Shown here piece after piece: positions 1 through 13,230 of a stretch of DNA of 64,000 nucleotides. Positions within the stretch are counted from its first letter, which is position 1. Each line of letters starts with the position of its first letter. Location: contig NC_070603.1 in NCBI RefSeq assembly GCF_027172205.1, forward strand, positions 6,064,501 to 6,128,500, in the 5' to 3' direction. The notes beneath the pieces are model-generated. The model was not told the origin of the DNA. It ran no database searches and saw only the letters and a list, made by a program, of their open reading frames with translations. Source of the stretch: Podarcis raffonei. Its lineage: Eukaryota; Chordata; Lepidosauria; Squamata; Lacertidae. The translations under genes were made by a program, and so were the position numbers.

Positions 1-102
1 TCATCACCTGCTGGCTCTTTACGTGAAGATGTCAAGAATTACCTGTGTACGTTTGATGAACTACTTTTGGATTTGGAATGTAATAGTGTGGAATGAGGGA
101 CG

Positions 103-180
103 CAGTGGCGTAGCGTGGGTTGTCAGCACCCGGGGCAAGGCAAGTAATTTGCGCCCATGGATTTTCGCCCCCTAACCCTA
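103..180 (+). mobile_element. possible hAT-type element, left end only
   Basis: The stretch opens with CAGTGGCGTAGCG, which resembles the terminus of hAT-like non-autonomous elements common in reptiles. I found no matching right end or target-site duplication, so the call rests on the terminus alone. Confidence 0.25.
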
Positions 181-1554
181 CAAATCTATGCTTATGAATG
201 CTGGTCCCTCTCTCTCTCTCTTTCTCATATTCCAATTGATTCCCATTTCCGCCGATCGATCCCTGAAGCTCTCACCCAGCGAAATTCGTGCGTAATTACG
301 CTTCGCCATCCCTAATCCTGCCGCTTCCACCGGGAAATCATGACGGTGCGTTTCTCCTCTCCAAATTTTCCCCGGCCCTTTGCCGGCCGGCGCAGCCCTT
401 TTGGCTACAAGCTTTGCATAAACTGACCTTGTATTATTGTGTAAGCAACAACTCGGCTGAATCCTGCCTATTTTTCTTTGTCTCAAAATGCATCTCTGGG
501 CACTGGGCAATCCTTTTAAAATTGGTAGGGCTGCCACAAGGCAGACAAATTTGCCTCCAAGGCAAGGGTTCTTGTTATAGGAGCACAGAGTGCTCCAGGA
601 GGCCTGGATCTTTTGCCCCAGATCTCCTTTCCACTTACTATCTTTCTCAATTCATCGAAAATATTATTTTTGCTTTGCATACAGGGCTGCAAAGCACAAT
701 GCCCTTGAGACTCCAGCAAATCACCATCTTATTTTGCTCCAAGACTGAAATTCACCTCCACGTATAAATAACCACATGCACATTTTACGCAGATTTGTGC
801 TGCGGTGGAGCTGAACTCTCTGAATCTCACTACCTGCCAAAGTTCCTGCTTGGAGACCAGGTCCAGCATTCAGATTGCTAGTTGGCCATTCATGAGTTAA
901 CTCAAGTAGGGGAAACCTGGCGCCCTCCAGAAGTCATGGGACTCCCACCAGCCCCAGCCAGTATGGCCAGTGTTCAAGGATGAAAGGAGCTGCAGCCCCA
1001 ACATCTGGAGCGCCCACAGGTTACCCACCTCTGGATTAACTCAGCCATACAAAGCTGGTGTTTAGCATGTGCTCCATGTATGCAGGTGACACAGACAATG
1101 ATATCCTCTGTGTGCTTGGAGGTGGGGGTTGCTGTTCAGCCGAAGTGTAAGAAACTTCCTCTTTTTAAAATCTTGCTGTCCTTGGTGTCTTGGAATTAAA
1201 CCCAGGAGATTTGAGACCAGCATCCCTCACCGGCCCTGTTCCTCACCACAGGCGACGGCTCTGATCCTTTTCTGTGAGGAAAGTTTTTGCAGCCAGCAGT
1301 CTGCAGGGATTAACTGGGAAACATGAAATACGAATTTGCGCTAATCTCCTCCGGCCCTGGATTAGTGTGGCTACAAAGCTTCCGCAGCGCAAGGGCCAGG
1401 AGGGGACTCTCTTTTGCGTAGGGAATCAGGGTCAAGTTTATTTCAGTCTCCGCTACAAGGAGATTGAAACATTTCTTTTATCTGCCTGAGCAACCAAGGC
1501 AAAGGAAAGGAAGAGACCAAGGCTGGGTAAATAAGACCATTTCCTCTGTCTCCA
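181..1554. other. no gene recognised
   Basis: Only short open frames with no family resemblance are seen. Around 905-1035 there are weakly inverted segments (ccctccagaagtcatggg and ccccaacatctggagcg) that look like a very old hAT-type MITE, too decayed to bound. Confidence 0.5.
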
Positions 1555-1830
1555 GCGCACTCCCACTCCCACAAACACTCTGGTGTTTGAAGCTGTGAGC
1601 CACAATCCATCAGCATCCTGCAGTCTCTTGAGAAATACTGCTGATGCATGTGCTTTACCTCAAACTAGCTTCCGAGTCTTCATTAAGCTGAAGTGTGTAT
1701 ATTTTAGACACCCATTGCACATGCACCACTGATAACACATGTGCAGGTGATGGCTTCATTGGAGTTCAGGAGAGGGGGTGGTTGCAGGTGTGGGAAAACA
1801 CATCAGATAACATGCAAGGAATCAAGTCAA
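1555..1830 (+). repeat. unclassified interspersed repeat, copy 1
   Basis: This stretch shares an ordered series of blocks with 11780-12090: tgtttgaagc, gccacaatccat, cttgagaaat, then acatgtgcaggtga and ggttgcagg, at similar spacing. Shared order without coding potential indicates two diverged copies of one dispersed repeat whose class I cannot name. Confidence 0.5.
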
Positions 1831-2196
1831 GTTCTGGTATGTGTAAAGCACAACTTGAAATGCATGGGGAGGGAAATCACCTCATATTGTGTTTTAAGCT
1901 AATGTGCACATGCCGCAAGCTTCTAGACCTCAGGGGTTAGACTCATCAAAGGCACTGCAACTCTTTCCTGAATAAGCATATATAGCTGAGCGATTCAACT
2001 TTTCATTTTCTCCTGTTTTACCCACTTTGTTCTGTTAAATAAATCTTTCTTATTTCTTCAACTTCGGCCTGAGTCTCCCAAGTATTTAATTTTTCCTCCA
2101 CACAAGAACCAAAATATAACCTGTGGTTGTTGAAAATATATATTATAGAGTATGTACGTAGGTGGGATCTGCGGCAATTGGGATACAGCGGTGGGA
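1831..2196. other. no gene recognised; A/T-rich flank
   Basis: No coding frame is recognised. An AATAAATC motif near 2038 followed by a GGCCTGAGTCTCCC block is present, but no bounded element can be drawn around it. Confidence 0.4.
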
Positions 2197-2219
2197 TCCA
2201 CTGTATTTTGGTGGAAGCA

Positions 2220-2500
2220 AGGCTTTGGACTTTGGGAAGAAGGCACAAGGCTCTGGTAGGGCCCTAGAGCCCCCCCACCTCCTTTCCAAAGCTGGGAAAG
2301 CACTAACTAGGCCAGACATAGGCAAACTCAGCCCTCCAGATGTTTTGGGACTACAGCTCCCATCATCCCTAGCTTACAGGATCAGGGGTCAGGGATCATG
2401 GGAGTTGTAGTCCCAAGACATCTAGAGGGCCTAGTTTGCCTATGCCTGAACTAGGCTTTGGGAAAGAGACAGGAGGAAGCTGCTACTCATCAAGGCACAG
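2220..2500. repeat. old repeat split by a hAT MITE
   Basis: The flanks of the MITE at 2313-2448 match 52155-52275 closely: a grouping of tttgggaaga-aggca, gctctgg, cctagagccc, ccaaagctgggaaagcactaac, then gctttggga and gacagga. The 52-kb copy has no MITE, so it acts as a paralogous empty site. The repeat class is unknown. Confidence 0.6.
2313..2448. mobile_element. hAT-type MITE with 8-bp TSD
   Basis: A 136-bp element with inverted ends of about 60 bp (CAGACATAGGCAAACT at the left, AGTTTGCCTATGCCTG at the right). It is flanked by a perfect 8-bp duplication, AACTAGGC, at 2305-2312 and 2449-2456. CAG termini with an 8-bp duplication are the hAT signature. There is no coding capacity. Confidence 0.85.
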
Positions 2501-2550
2501 CTGCAATGGCTACTTGAAAAATTGACAACCCGGGTTTGCTGCTTTCACCA

Positions 2551-2640
2551 GAATCTTAGAATCATAGAATCCTAGTGTTAGAAGGCACCCTAAGGATCAT
2601 CTAGTCCAAACCCCTCCAATGCCAGAATTGGCAGCTTTCC
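2551..2640 (-). mobile_element. CR1 LINE 3' end fragment
   Basis: The plus strand reads AATCATAGAATCCTAG followed by GATCATCTAGTCCAAACCCC, the reverse complement of the typical CR1 3' end and its ATTCTATGAT-type tail. Only about 90 bp is recognisable. Confidence 0.6.
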
Positions 2641-3206
2641 TGACTAGTTTCAGTCTCTGTGGGCCCATTAAACCTTGATCCCGTGTGGGAGCAAGGCCAC
2701 ACATCCAAACGAAAAATGTTGTTTCTGTCAAAATTCCCCTTCTTCTCTATTTCAATTATTAATCAACATTTAGGACATGCAAGAAGTATTCACAAGCAAC
2801 AAAGATCTTCCCTGAGAGAGGGGAATCTTATCTGCAGTTCTTCTTCTGATTAATGCGTAACAGTTTAAAGCGCTGACAAACATCTTTGGAATATATGGTC
2901 TTGCATGTACTGTATTGTCAAAGTCATTACAACCTCTTAGTGCTATTACTGGCCAGAGATACTATCTCATAAAATCCCTGCTGGAACCTGAGTGCCCAAC
3001 ACACCACCAGTCAGGAAGAAAAGCAAGTTTCCTCCTGCAAATGGAATGGACAGGGTGTGCACACACTATGTTGTAATGTACATTCAGGAGCCTTTTGGGG
3101 ATGCTGTACACACAACGTCAATCCCATGTCATTCCTGTCCCACATAATTTGTCAGTCTAAAGCCCATTCTGCTGGAAGAGTTAAAATCCATTTTGTGCCA
3201 AGAATG
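2641..3206. other. no gene recognised
   Basis: No coding or repeat identity was recognised here. Confidence 0.5.
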
Positions 3207-3208
3207 TA

Positions 3209-3433
3209 CAGTGGTACCTCGGTTTAAGAACGATTTGGTTTACAAACTCCGCAAAACCAGAAATAGTGTCCTGGTTTGAGAACTTTACCTGGGTCTAAGA
3301 ATGGAATCCAAATGGTGGAAGGGCACCGGCGGCAGGAGGCCTCATTAGGGAAAGCGCGCCTCGGTTTAAGAACAGTTTGGGTTCAAGAACAGACTTCCAG
3401 AACGGATTAAGTTTGTAAACCAAGGTAGCACTG
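3209..3433. mobile_element. Tc1/mariner (Tigger-like) MITE
   Basis: Starts CAGTGGTACCTCGGTTTAAG and ends in the near-complement CAAGGTAGCACTG, with TA on both sides (3207-3208 and 3434-3435). Interior motifs of the form ggtttaagaac recur in both orientations. TA duplication plus a CAGTGGTACC terminus fits a pogo/Tigger-type non-autonomous element; the superfamily is inferred from the ends. Confidence 0.75.
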
Positions 3434-3435
3434 TA

Positions 3436-4040
3436 CTTCTCAAGCTCTTGTTACAAACCTGTGCACACAGGGCACCTTCTCACCTGCTGCCACTGCTGGC
3501 ACCTCTCCTGCTTGCTTTGCCTATGCATGAAATAAGCAAAACAAGAAGCAGTACAGTAACTTAGCTGCCTCTGCATACTGTGTATATGATTCTCTGTGTA
3601 TATCCCTTGTATATTGGTACATCAGCACAACTGTTCCCAGCCCCCCCCTTTCAAAAGACTGTGAAAACTAATTTTAATTTTGAAAAGAGATGTGGAAGCA
3701 CTAATTGGGGTTGGTGAGTTAATTGCACACTCGCGTGATAAGATACCTACCTGTGTACAGACAACATGGAGTGTCGCTGCTGCTTTAGATGACGTCATCA
3801 TGGGATGGTGTGTACAGTTACAAACCACTTTCTACAAAATAGCAGCGCGAAAAAACAACCTCTGTGCATTGCGAAGGCTACCTGTGTACACAGCCTTAGA
3901 GCAGGAATGGAAAAGCAAAATTCATTGCTCAAGCTTTTCCAACAGATTTCTTCCTAAAGCCTGACATTTTATTTTCACTTGCATTCTGACATTCCCTTTG
4001 AAAGAAACAGTTGCACACTCAGAATCATTTTGGTGGTCTT
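3436..4040. other. no gene recognised
   Basis: No gene or bounded repeat was recognised. A perfect CRE palindrome TGACGTCA occurs at 3790-3797 without other promoter features. Confidence 0.5.
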
Positions 4041-4190
4041 TATAGAATTTTAGTCTTGGAAAGGACATCAAGGCTCTTCTCGTCCAACCCCCTGCAGTGC
4101 AGGAACCTTTTGCCCAACTTGGGTCTCAAACCCACAACCCCGAGATTAAGAATCTCTTGCTCTGCTGACTGCAAGTCCATTTTGTTTAGC
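4040..4190 (-). mobile_element. CR1-related 3' fragment
   Basis: Contains ATAGAATTTTAGTCTTGGAA, TCGTCCAACCCCCTGCAGTGCAGGAA and a block ending in an accept-like 'tctgctgact', a decayed reverse complement of the CR1 3' region. The limits are approximate. Confidence 0.5.
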
Positions 4191-4546
4191 TAAACATTAC
4201 CAGAAGAGGTGTGGAGCAACAGCAGCTATGCTGAGTATAGGGAAGGAACTAGGAATCCAAGTGGCAGGTAGCCAATCCTGACATCTCTCCTCTCCAAGGC
4301 TTCTCATCTCCCCAAGATCTCACTAGGAGCTAAGTTACTGTTGTCTCACAGTCTGCTCCTTACGGCTTGGTGAATGTCACCTTCAGCAAGACCTGATGGG
4401 GAATCTATCTCCAAATGTGGGGAGTAATGACAGCTCTCAGGAGTCCTTCTCCTGACATGAGTTTCCACTGATGAAATATCAACCAACAATCGTGAATTAT
4501 TAGCAGTCAGTCAGTTGTACAAAACGTGGTTTGACTGTAGCCCACC
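4191..4546. other. no gene recognised
   Basis: Nothing was recognised in this short stretch between two repeats. Confidence 0.5.
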
Positions 4547-5270
4547 CAGGGCCAGATTTAGGTTTGATGAGGCCTTAAGCTACTGAAGGTAACAGGGCCC
4601 TTTATATGTCCAGCTGTCCTGTGTCAACAACAAATTGTTGCTGGTTTTTGTGTTGAATATATGCTATATGGTAATTTATGGACCTACTAGGTATCTAAAG
4701 CCATTTGCACGTAAGAAAATATGTATTTTGTCAAAGTAATTGTTGAACTGAAATACAATTAAGAAGTATGTTAATAGTGAAATAATTATTAAGCTCTAAC
4801 TTAAAATGATTTTTTATTCATAACAAACAATAATGCAAACACATTGGCATTTGGCAATAATAAAAGTTCCTTTAGAAACACAATTTACAAAGACTCATAA
4901 TCTAGTCTCTAGAAACTTGCTATAACATGAAATAATAATAAGTGTAAATATATGATGCAAACTAATAATTATAAATAGCTTTATTAATATGAAATTAAGT
5001 GTACAAAGCAATTGTAGTTAATACGATGCATTTTTATATAATATCAATATCGCCATAGTAGTCCACTAATGGGCGGGGCCCATTGCTTACATCATAGGAG
5101 CCTACACAACACAAAACACTTGCTGTATGTAGGTTTTATTTTATTTGTTTTTTATCTTATATTTTGGAAATGTACATCCAGTTGTTTTTTCCTTTAATTT
5201 TTTTGGGGGCCCCCAAGGGAGTGGGGCCCTAAGCTATAGCTTGTTTAGCTTATACGTAAATCCGGCACTG
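4547..5270. mobile_element. hAT-type non-autonomous transposon, 724 bp
   Basis: Ends CAGGGCCAGATTTA and TAAATCCGGCACTG form inverted termini with few mismatches. A perfect 8-bp duplication AGCCCACC lies at 4539-4546 and 5271-5278. The subterminal blocks gaggccttaagcta and gccctaagctatagc are also inverted. The interior is strikingly A/T-rich with no transposase frame, so it moved using an enzyme supplied elsewhere. Confidence 0.88.
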
Positions 5271-5278
5271 AGCCCACC

Positions 5279-5679
5279 CCCCAATCTGAAAAGCCTGCTT
5301 ATCAGAGGAGAAAGTGCAACAAGAATGTCCACCATAAATAAGGATCCCTTCTCTTGAGCTAAGTTCAACACATTGCAAATATGTCATTTCCCCCCCAGCA
5401 CATGGTACTTATGACAGGTGCAAAATGATTTTTACATTTTCTTTGGCAACAAGGAATAAAGCCAAACTGTCTTTCTAATAACATTTGGTACCCTTTTCAG
5501 TGCTTGAAGTAAGGTAGGGTGGAATGGGATGCCAAACCACTTCTAAAACCCCAAACCAAAACCATGATATTTCTTTTCAAGAGAAATAATTGAGTCTGAT
5601 CTAACCCACCCTTTAAACATCCATAAAGATCCATTTTACCCTTCAAGGACCCTGATCAAGTGGCTTCTTTGTAACTGAT
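5279..5679. other. no gene recognised
   Basis: No coding or repeat identity was recognised. Confidence 0.5.
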
Positions 5680-5815
5680 GCTGCAAACACACCCAGAAAG
5701 AATCCTGGGAACTGTAGTTTGCTGAGAGTGCTAGGCATTGTAGCTCTGTGAGGGGTAAACTACAGTTTCCAGGATTCTCTGGGGGAAGCTCTGTACTTTA
5801 CAAGTAACGTGTGTA
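5680..5815. repeat. inverted-repeat MITE-like element, copy 1
   Basis: Imperfect inverted arms (GAATCCTGGGAACTGTAGTTT near 5700 and AAACTACAGTTTCCAGGATTC near 5758) surround a short centre with tagctctgtgaggggta. The same arrangement recurs at 45030-45163. No clear target duplication was identified. Confidence 0.6.
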
Positions 5816-6744
5816 CTCTAAATATTGTCAACGCAATTCTCAGTAACCTCAGGCCAAAATTCATTTCTTACCCCAAAATACCTTTGTTGGCGACTGCTTT
5901 GTACCTCACATAGTCACACGCTTCGTCACTGAGCCTTTCTCATTTTGAACTTCCGTATCCAGGACCTGCAAAAGGAGCATGGATGCGAGTCGAGACTGAA
6001 CAGAAATCAGAACCATTTCTGTGCCTGTTTAATAGGTTTGGAAAGGACACAATAAACAACCCATCACTGTCAGCGCTGCTACACAGCCTCACTGGGTTTA
6101 CACGACATTTAACAACAATGAAATAGCTTATAGCAACCATGGGTCTCTCGGCAGACGGATGACCATGCTTACTGGCCATTTTAGGTTACGAATGGGGGTA
6201 ATTCTGACATGCAGCCAATCTGGCAGAGTTCAGATGATCTGGATTCATTTCAAGTGTCTCTGTGGGTGTTCTCTCTCTCTTCTCTCTTTCTCCCGGGGTG
6301 TGGCTGCACTTCTTCCTCAAGACAAACCAGAATCGCAATAGCAGCAAAGAGACTCAGTCTCAAGTCAGGTGCAGGCTTTAACATTGATCACGAAAACGTA
6401 CTGATGAGCCCATTCCATGAAGATTTCGGCACAAAACTGCAGTTCCTTTGCCCTCGCTCTGGGCTTTTTGTACGGCTTTTGAAACCCAGACAGGCTCTAT
6501 GAAGTCTCTGTGTAGGAAAATCCACCCAAAGGGGAGAGAAAAAAATAACTAGGAAGAGCACAGATTTCCAAATAATGTTTTGGACAAGCACATCCTTCTC
6601 TGTGTGAATCCACTTCCATCCTGTCACCTCATTTTCTAGCATCCATTAAAGAGTAGCAACTTAAGGATCTAACAGCCAACTCCGCAAAACATCCTTGAAC
6701 TCCCAAAGGCTGGTGAAATTCTCCCCCCTTGTCCGCTTCCATTG
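5816..6744 (-). other. 3' flank of the reprimo-like gene
   Basis: This stretch is downstream of the reprimo-family stop codon and probably includes its 3' UTR. Only short frames are found. On the minus strand an ATTAAA variant poly(A) hexamer occurs near 6025, but I cannot assign the real transcript end. Confidence 0.4.
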
Positions 6745-8640
<1,896 letters not shown>

Positions 8641-8886
8641 GAAGAAGAAGAGTTTGGATTTGATATCCCGCTTTATCACTATCCGAAGGAGTCTCAAAGC
8701 GGCTAACATTCTCCTTTCCCTTCCTCCTCCACAGCAAACACACTGAGGTGAGTGGGGCTGAGAGACTTCAAAGAAGTGTGACTGGCCCAAGTTCACCCAG
8801 CAGCTGCAGGTGGAGGAGCGGGGAAGCGAACCCGGTTCACCAGATTATGAGTCCACCGCTCTGAACCACTACACCACACTGGCTCC
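8641..8886 (-). mobile_element. tRNA-derived SINE
   Basis: The minus strand begins AGCCAGTGTGGTGTAGTGGT and carries a box-B-like GGTTCGCTTCC, then a conserved body (GGGCCAGTCACAC, CTCAGCCCCACTCACCTCA) and a (TTC)n-type tail. This is a tRNA-headed SINE by structure. It looks full-length. Confidence 0.75.
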
Positions 8887-9974
8887 CAGCTTGAATAAAT
8901 GTCAGTCTGCAGAAAACTTGACTGATGTTTGTTCTGATTCAGCAGCAAACATTGGGATTCCCTGGGAAAAGCAGTGGAAGTGTGGATGAACCCGTACTTG
9001 TTGTAGATCAGGAGTGGCAAAGGTTTTTTTCCAAGCCTGAGGATTGCATTATTTTACAAGAAACTTTTCATGGTGTGTGTGTGGCTAGAGGCAAAAGTGG
9101 GTGTGGCCAGAAGTAAAAGAGAGAAACGCAATGGATGTGACTGTACAATAAGCTACTTTCCAGCCATACAAAATCCATAGGTTTCTATAGCCACACATAT
9201 ATGCACTTTTCTGTCTTCCATCCAGGATAGCAAGATGTGTTATTGTAGTTCAAGGACTCATTTCGTACAGGTAAAAGTACTTATGGAAGGTGTAGAGCAG
9301 GTTTGGTGAGAGGTATGCCCAGACAAAGAGGACTTGAGGACAGGTTTGGCTTCTGGGCCTAAGATTCCCCACAAGCCACAGTTGCAGCTGTGAGTTGAAA
9401 AGTTGACAGCCGTAGCTGAATGTTACCTGTTTTCTGGCCTTTAAAAGCTGCAGGCAGACATTTAGCAAGTGCTGACCCCCCATTATAGCTCTATAACAGG
9501 AGAAAGCATTGGTAGTTGAATTGCCTCCTTCCATGCCCTTGTTAAAAGCACAGGAGCCCTTAGACTAGTGGCTGGGCATATAAAAGTCTATATTTCGACA
9601 AATGTGGAAAAACTTTTAAGGAATATTTGAAAACCTACAAGCTATCAGAAGAGATTCATAGAAGAGGTGACTGAAAGAACAGGCAGTGGCGGGGGGGGGG
9701 GAATCCCCTGGGACTTGTGGTTTGGAAAACACTGTCAGTTTCTGCCATGTGAACTTTCTGTTCCCTTCAAGTTATTGTTGCCGAAATCATGTGCTTCTCA
9801 TTTCCAAAATAAAAACAGCCATTCCTACCTTAACCATTAGAGAACAAGAGCTCCAAAACAATACGTAGTAGAATGTTACAGATAGCAGAAGGAAAATAAG
9901 CCTTTATTAAAAATGCATCACTTTTAAGTCAATGTTGGGGATTATTTTTTGGCCTAGTTTTTGCATCTTTAAGA
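8887..9974. other. no gene recognised
   Basis: Short unrelated frames only; a G-run occurs near 9690. Confidence 0.5.
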
Positions 9975-10072
9975 TTACTTCAATACACTCATAGCTGAGT
10001 GGGGAATTGAGCCCTCGTCTCCCAGATCCTAGTCCGACACTCTAAGCACTATACTGCACTGCCTCTACACAT
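9975..10072 (-). mobile_element. tRNA-SINE head fragment
   Basis: The reverse complement reads gaggcagtgcagtatagtgc, then gactaggatctgggagac and gctcaattcccc, the same tRNA-like head as the SINE at 8641-8886 but without its body. Confidence 0.6.
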
Positions 10073-10174
10073 GTACAAGTGAAAACAATACACCTTTCAT
10101 TGTTGTACAGCTCAGCTATTTCTGCTCACAGACTGAACACCCCTTGAAACATCATATATGCATTGGGAAAACAA

Positions 10175-10262
10175 ATTCCTGCATTGCAGGGGGCTGGACA
10201 AAATCACCCTTGGGGTCCCTTCCAACTCTATGGTTCTTTGATTCTATCACCAAACAAATTCC
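10175..10262 (+). mobile_element. CR1 LINE 3' end fragment
   Basis: Reads TGCAGGGGGCTGGACAAAAT, then GGGGTCCCTTCCAACTCTAT and a tail of GATTCTATC, matching a CR1 3' end in sense orientation. Confidence 0.65.
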
Positions 10263-11010
10263 AGAGGGACAATTGTGCTAAGTCAAAAACAACGAAGAGT
10301 CTTGCCACACATTAAAGGCTAGCAAATACAGAATTTTGGCATGAACTATTATAGCACAGAAGCGTACCAGGACATTTTCCCATTTCCTCCCCAGCTAACT
10401 GGCTGTTTTATAATTAGCTACTGGTTAGAACTGGACATTATTGGGAAATGACATACCCCCTCTTTTTTTAAGTTCAGGAATATTAGGAAGGCTGACATTG
10501 GTTAGCTCCCAATTCAGTATTTGCACAGAAGTTCAAATGTGACCACTGGAACTGTCACGTTGCTTGATTCTCTACACATCGTCTTGGTGTATTGCAGCTG
10601 TTACTGTTTAACATGAACTTTTTCCCTTGCGATGCTTGCAAAAGCCTGCAGAGAGCCCTTTTGTGTCCCAAATCTCTCTAATTAAAATTTACTGCAGCAT
10701 ATGTTTGGGATCTGATTTCACTGGAGCCTCTGTGTATCCTGCCAACATAAGCTTGTAATATGGGGCTTCTGATAAACTGGACAAGAGGGACTGTCCCCAG
10801 CCTAAGCTGTATTACAAAGCACTTGCCTGGAGTCTGATAACACCTCCATGGTTGTCCTGCCAACTTTTCAACCTGCTCTACCTGCAGCAGCTTAATAATG
10901 CACAGAAAACAGCAGGTGAAAATGTTGGTCTCTGTGAAAAGTGTCTCCTACTGATCTCTCCAGATCACACTTTTGTTAAAGGCTAAGCTATTGCCTTCCC
11001 TCCATCTCAG
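10263..11010. other. no gene recognised
   Basis: No coding or bounded repeat identity was recognised. Confidence 0.5.
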
Positions 11011-11580
11011 CAGGGGCAGACTTGGTAATATGGCACCCTGAACAAAGACAAAATTTGGTGCCCGCCCAATTTTTATTTTTGTATTTTCACAATATTTCCT
11101 TTTGGTGCAGTTGCTTTTTAAAAGGTCTCAGTTGGTACCCATATAAATATAGGTGGTGGTATTATTATTATTATTATTGATGATGATGATTAGGGATGCA
11201 GGTGGCACTGTGGTCTTAAACCATTGAGCCTCTTGGGCTTGCCGATCGTAAGGTTGGCAGTTTGAATTCACGCAACGGGGTGAGCTCCCATTGCTCTGTC
11301 CCACCTCCTGCCAACCTAGCAGTTCGAAAGCATGCCAGCGCAAGTAGATAAATAGGTACCACAAGGTAAATGAGTCTGACACTTGTCACGGTGTTCTGTG
11401 TGCCAGAAGCAGTTTAGTAATGCTGGCCACATGACCCTGAAAAGCTGTCAGCAGACAAAGGAGTGCCACACCACATAGTTGAATGCAACTGGTCTTCACT
11501 GTCCATTATTATTATTAGCGCTCCCTTGGCTTGGCACCCTGTGAGGAGGAACTGCCTACACAACCTTAAATCTGGCTCTG
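11011..11580. mobile_element. hAT-type element with a SINE inside
   Basis: The left end CAGGGGCAGACTTGGTAATATGGCACCCTG and the right end TTGGCACCCTGTG to AAATCTGGCTCTG belong together. They are flanked by ATCTCAG on the left and ATCTCAGC on the right. The interior is filled by an ATT microsatellite and a Sauria SINE. A partial relative of the left end appears at 46485-46550. Confidence 0.6.
11193..11505 (+). mobile_element. Sauria SINE (diverged)
   Basis: Begins gggatgcaggtggcactgtgg with a tRNA-like head. It then has the diagnostic body ccaacctagcagttcgaaagc, agtagataaataggtacc and ctggccacatgaccc. The 3' end is eroded and lies against ATT repeats. It is nested in the hAT-type element above. 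Confidence 0.8.
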
Positions 11581-11779
11581 ATCTCAGCTGGTAACCCAAC
11601 CTGACAACTGCAGCAATCGCTCAGGAATGATTAAAAAACATCATTTTCCAGATGTGGCTTTGGAGAACTCAGCTGCCTAAAAAAGAAACTCAGATTGGTT
11701 GTCCTGATTAAATGAAATTCTCTAGTATATAGATCTTTCCAAAGTACCCTTCATAGTGCTATCACTTTACTGCAACATC

Positions 11780-12090
11780 TTTGGTGTTTGTTTGAGGCTG
11801 TGTACACATGACTCTTTACTCTGACTTCAGTGCATTCTCACTACTGGTATTTGAAGCCAACTACACAAGACGTTTGCCACAATCCATATCCTGTAATTTC
11901 TTGAGAAATGCTTCAGTGTGGTGCATTTCCCCTCAATCCAGGTTCCATCTGATTTCAAAAGGCAAGCTGTGTTCCCTTTGCAGTTAAGTTGAGGGGTGTC
12001 CATTTGAGACCATTGTTGCACATGTGCAGGTGACAGGTTCATGAATAGGAATTGTGGGGTTGCAGGCATGAGAAACCAAACAGGAGATGA
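11780..12090 (+). repeat. unclassified interspersed repeat, copy 2
   Basis: This is the partner of 1555-1830: the same blocks in the same order (gtatttgaagc, gccacaatccat, cttgagaaatgc, acatgtgcaggtgac, ggttgcaggcatgag) and the same strand. No coding frame is seen and no family name can be given. Confidence 0.5.
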
Positions 12091-12284
12091 ACCGATTTTT
12101 GTGTGTATGGTGAAGGGGATTTGGGTTCAGTTCCCGCCTTTCACTCTCTCTCACACACCTCCTTTGTGAGAGAGGCAAGTTGCTTAGCCTTAGTGCATTA
12201 CTAATCCCTTCCTTTTCCGTAATACGTTCAATTATACTGATTGTAAAATGTTCAGGGCAGAGGCTGCACAATGTTTTCAATAGC

Positions 12285-12495
12285 AGAGCCAGTGTGGTAT
12301 ATGTGCCATGCTTAGCACATCAGACTAGGACTGCAAGAACCTGGATTCCCATAAAAGCCACTGGTTGACCTTCGGCCGGTCACTCTCAGCCTTATCGTGC
12401 CCTTCAAGGTTGCTGGAGGATATGGAGATGTGGAGGGGGAGCCTTGCATGTCACATTAAGCCCTTGGAGAAAAGGGAGTATATCACTGTAATAGT
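12285..12495 (+). mobile_element. tRNA-derived SINE (diverged)
   Basis: Starts gagccagtgtggtatatgtg, then cagactaggactgcaagaacctgg and ggccggtcactctcagcc. It is the sense-strand relative of the SINE at 8641-8886, with more substitutions. Confidence 0.6.
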
Positions 12496-13054
12496 ATAAA
12501 CTTGGAGAAACATGGTTACTGCATTCGAAGAGCAGTGTGGTCTGTTGGAGAACACTCACCAAATTCAATACAGAACTTGGCAGTGCCTTTAAAGGAAAAT
12601 CAAAACAAACTGGTTCTGGAAGTCTTCAATGTGATGCTGCTTGAGTCAAGGAAAACCAGCTGTGGAGAGCCCTTATTAAATACTGCCTGTGGCATCACCA
12701 GCACATGCTCCCCCCCTAGCACATGTTTGCATGTGTAATTTAAAGTGTGTGTGCGTTTTTTATAAGGTGGTGGATGAAAGTATATTTGTAAAAAGTAATA
12801 TGCTGTTTAAATGATTGTCGAAGAACCTGCTGTGCCCCACTGTTACGTTGCATTTGCTTTCACCCAAAGCAAATGAAGAATAGTCTGTCTGGATGCCACA
12901 ACCTTGTCTTGCTTCTCTCTTATTTTCTAGCAGTCTTTAATGGTCTTGCTAGCTTGCCTTTCATTTTCCCCCAGCAACCAAGATGCGTCTTTAATGTAGT
13001 GGGTTCATCTGAGGTCAGGTACTCCCTGTAAGTTATTTCCACAATATACTATGT
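12496..13054. other. no gene recognised
   Basis: Nothing was recognised beyond short frames. Confidence 0.5.
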
Positions 13055-13230
13055 CACATTAAGTACAGGTGGATGTTATAGAATCACATCCCCAAATGGC
13101 AAATCAAAGTCCGAAAACTTTCCAAAAATGGAAAGTGAGAGAGGTCCCAGGTAAGGAGGATTGGCAACGTAACATGATAGAATATGCGGAGTTAGCTGGT
13201 CTAACAAATAGAAGAGAGCAAGATCAGGTA

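Noticed and set aside
1950-2130. AATAAATC and GGCCTGAGTCTCCC blocks reminiscent of a retroviral LTR end
   Set aside because: No paired ends, duplication or second copy could be found, so no element can be claimed.
3790-3797. Perfect CRE palindrome TGACGTCA
   Set aside because: Isolated in repeat-rich DNA, with no promoter features nearby; expected by chance at this scale.
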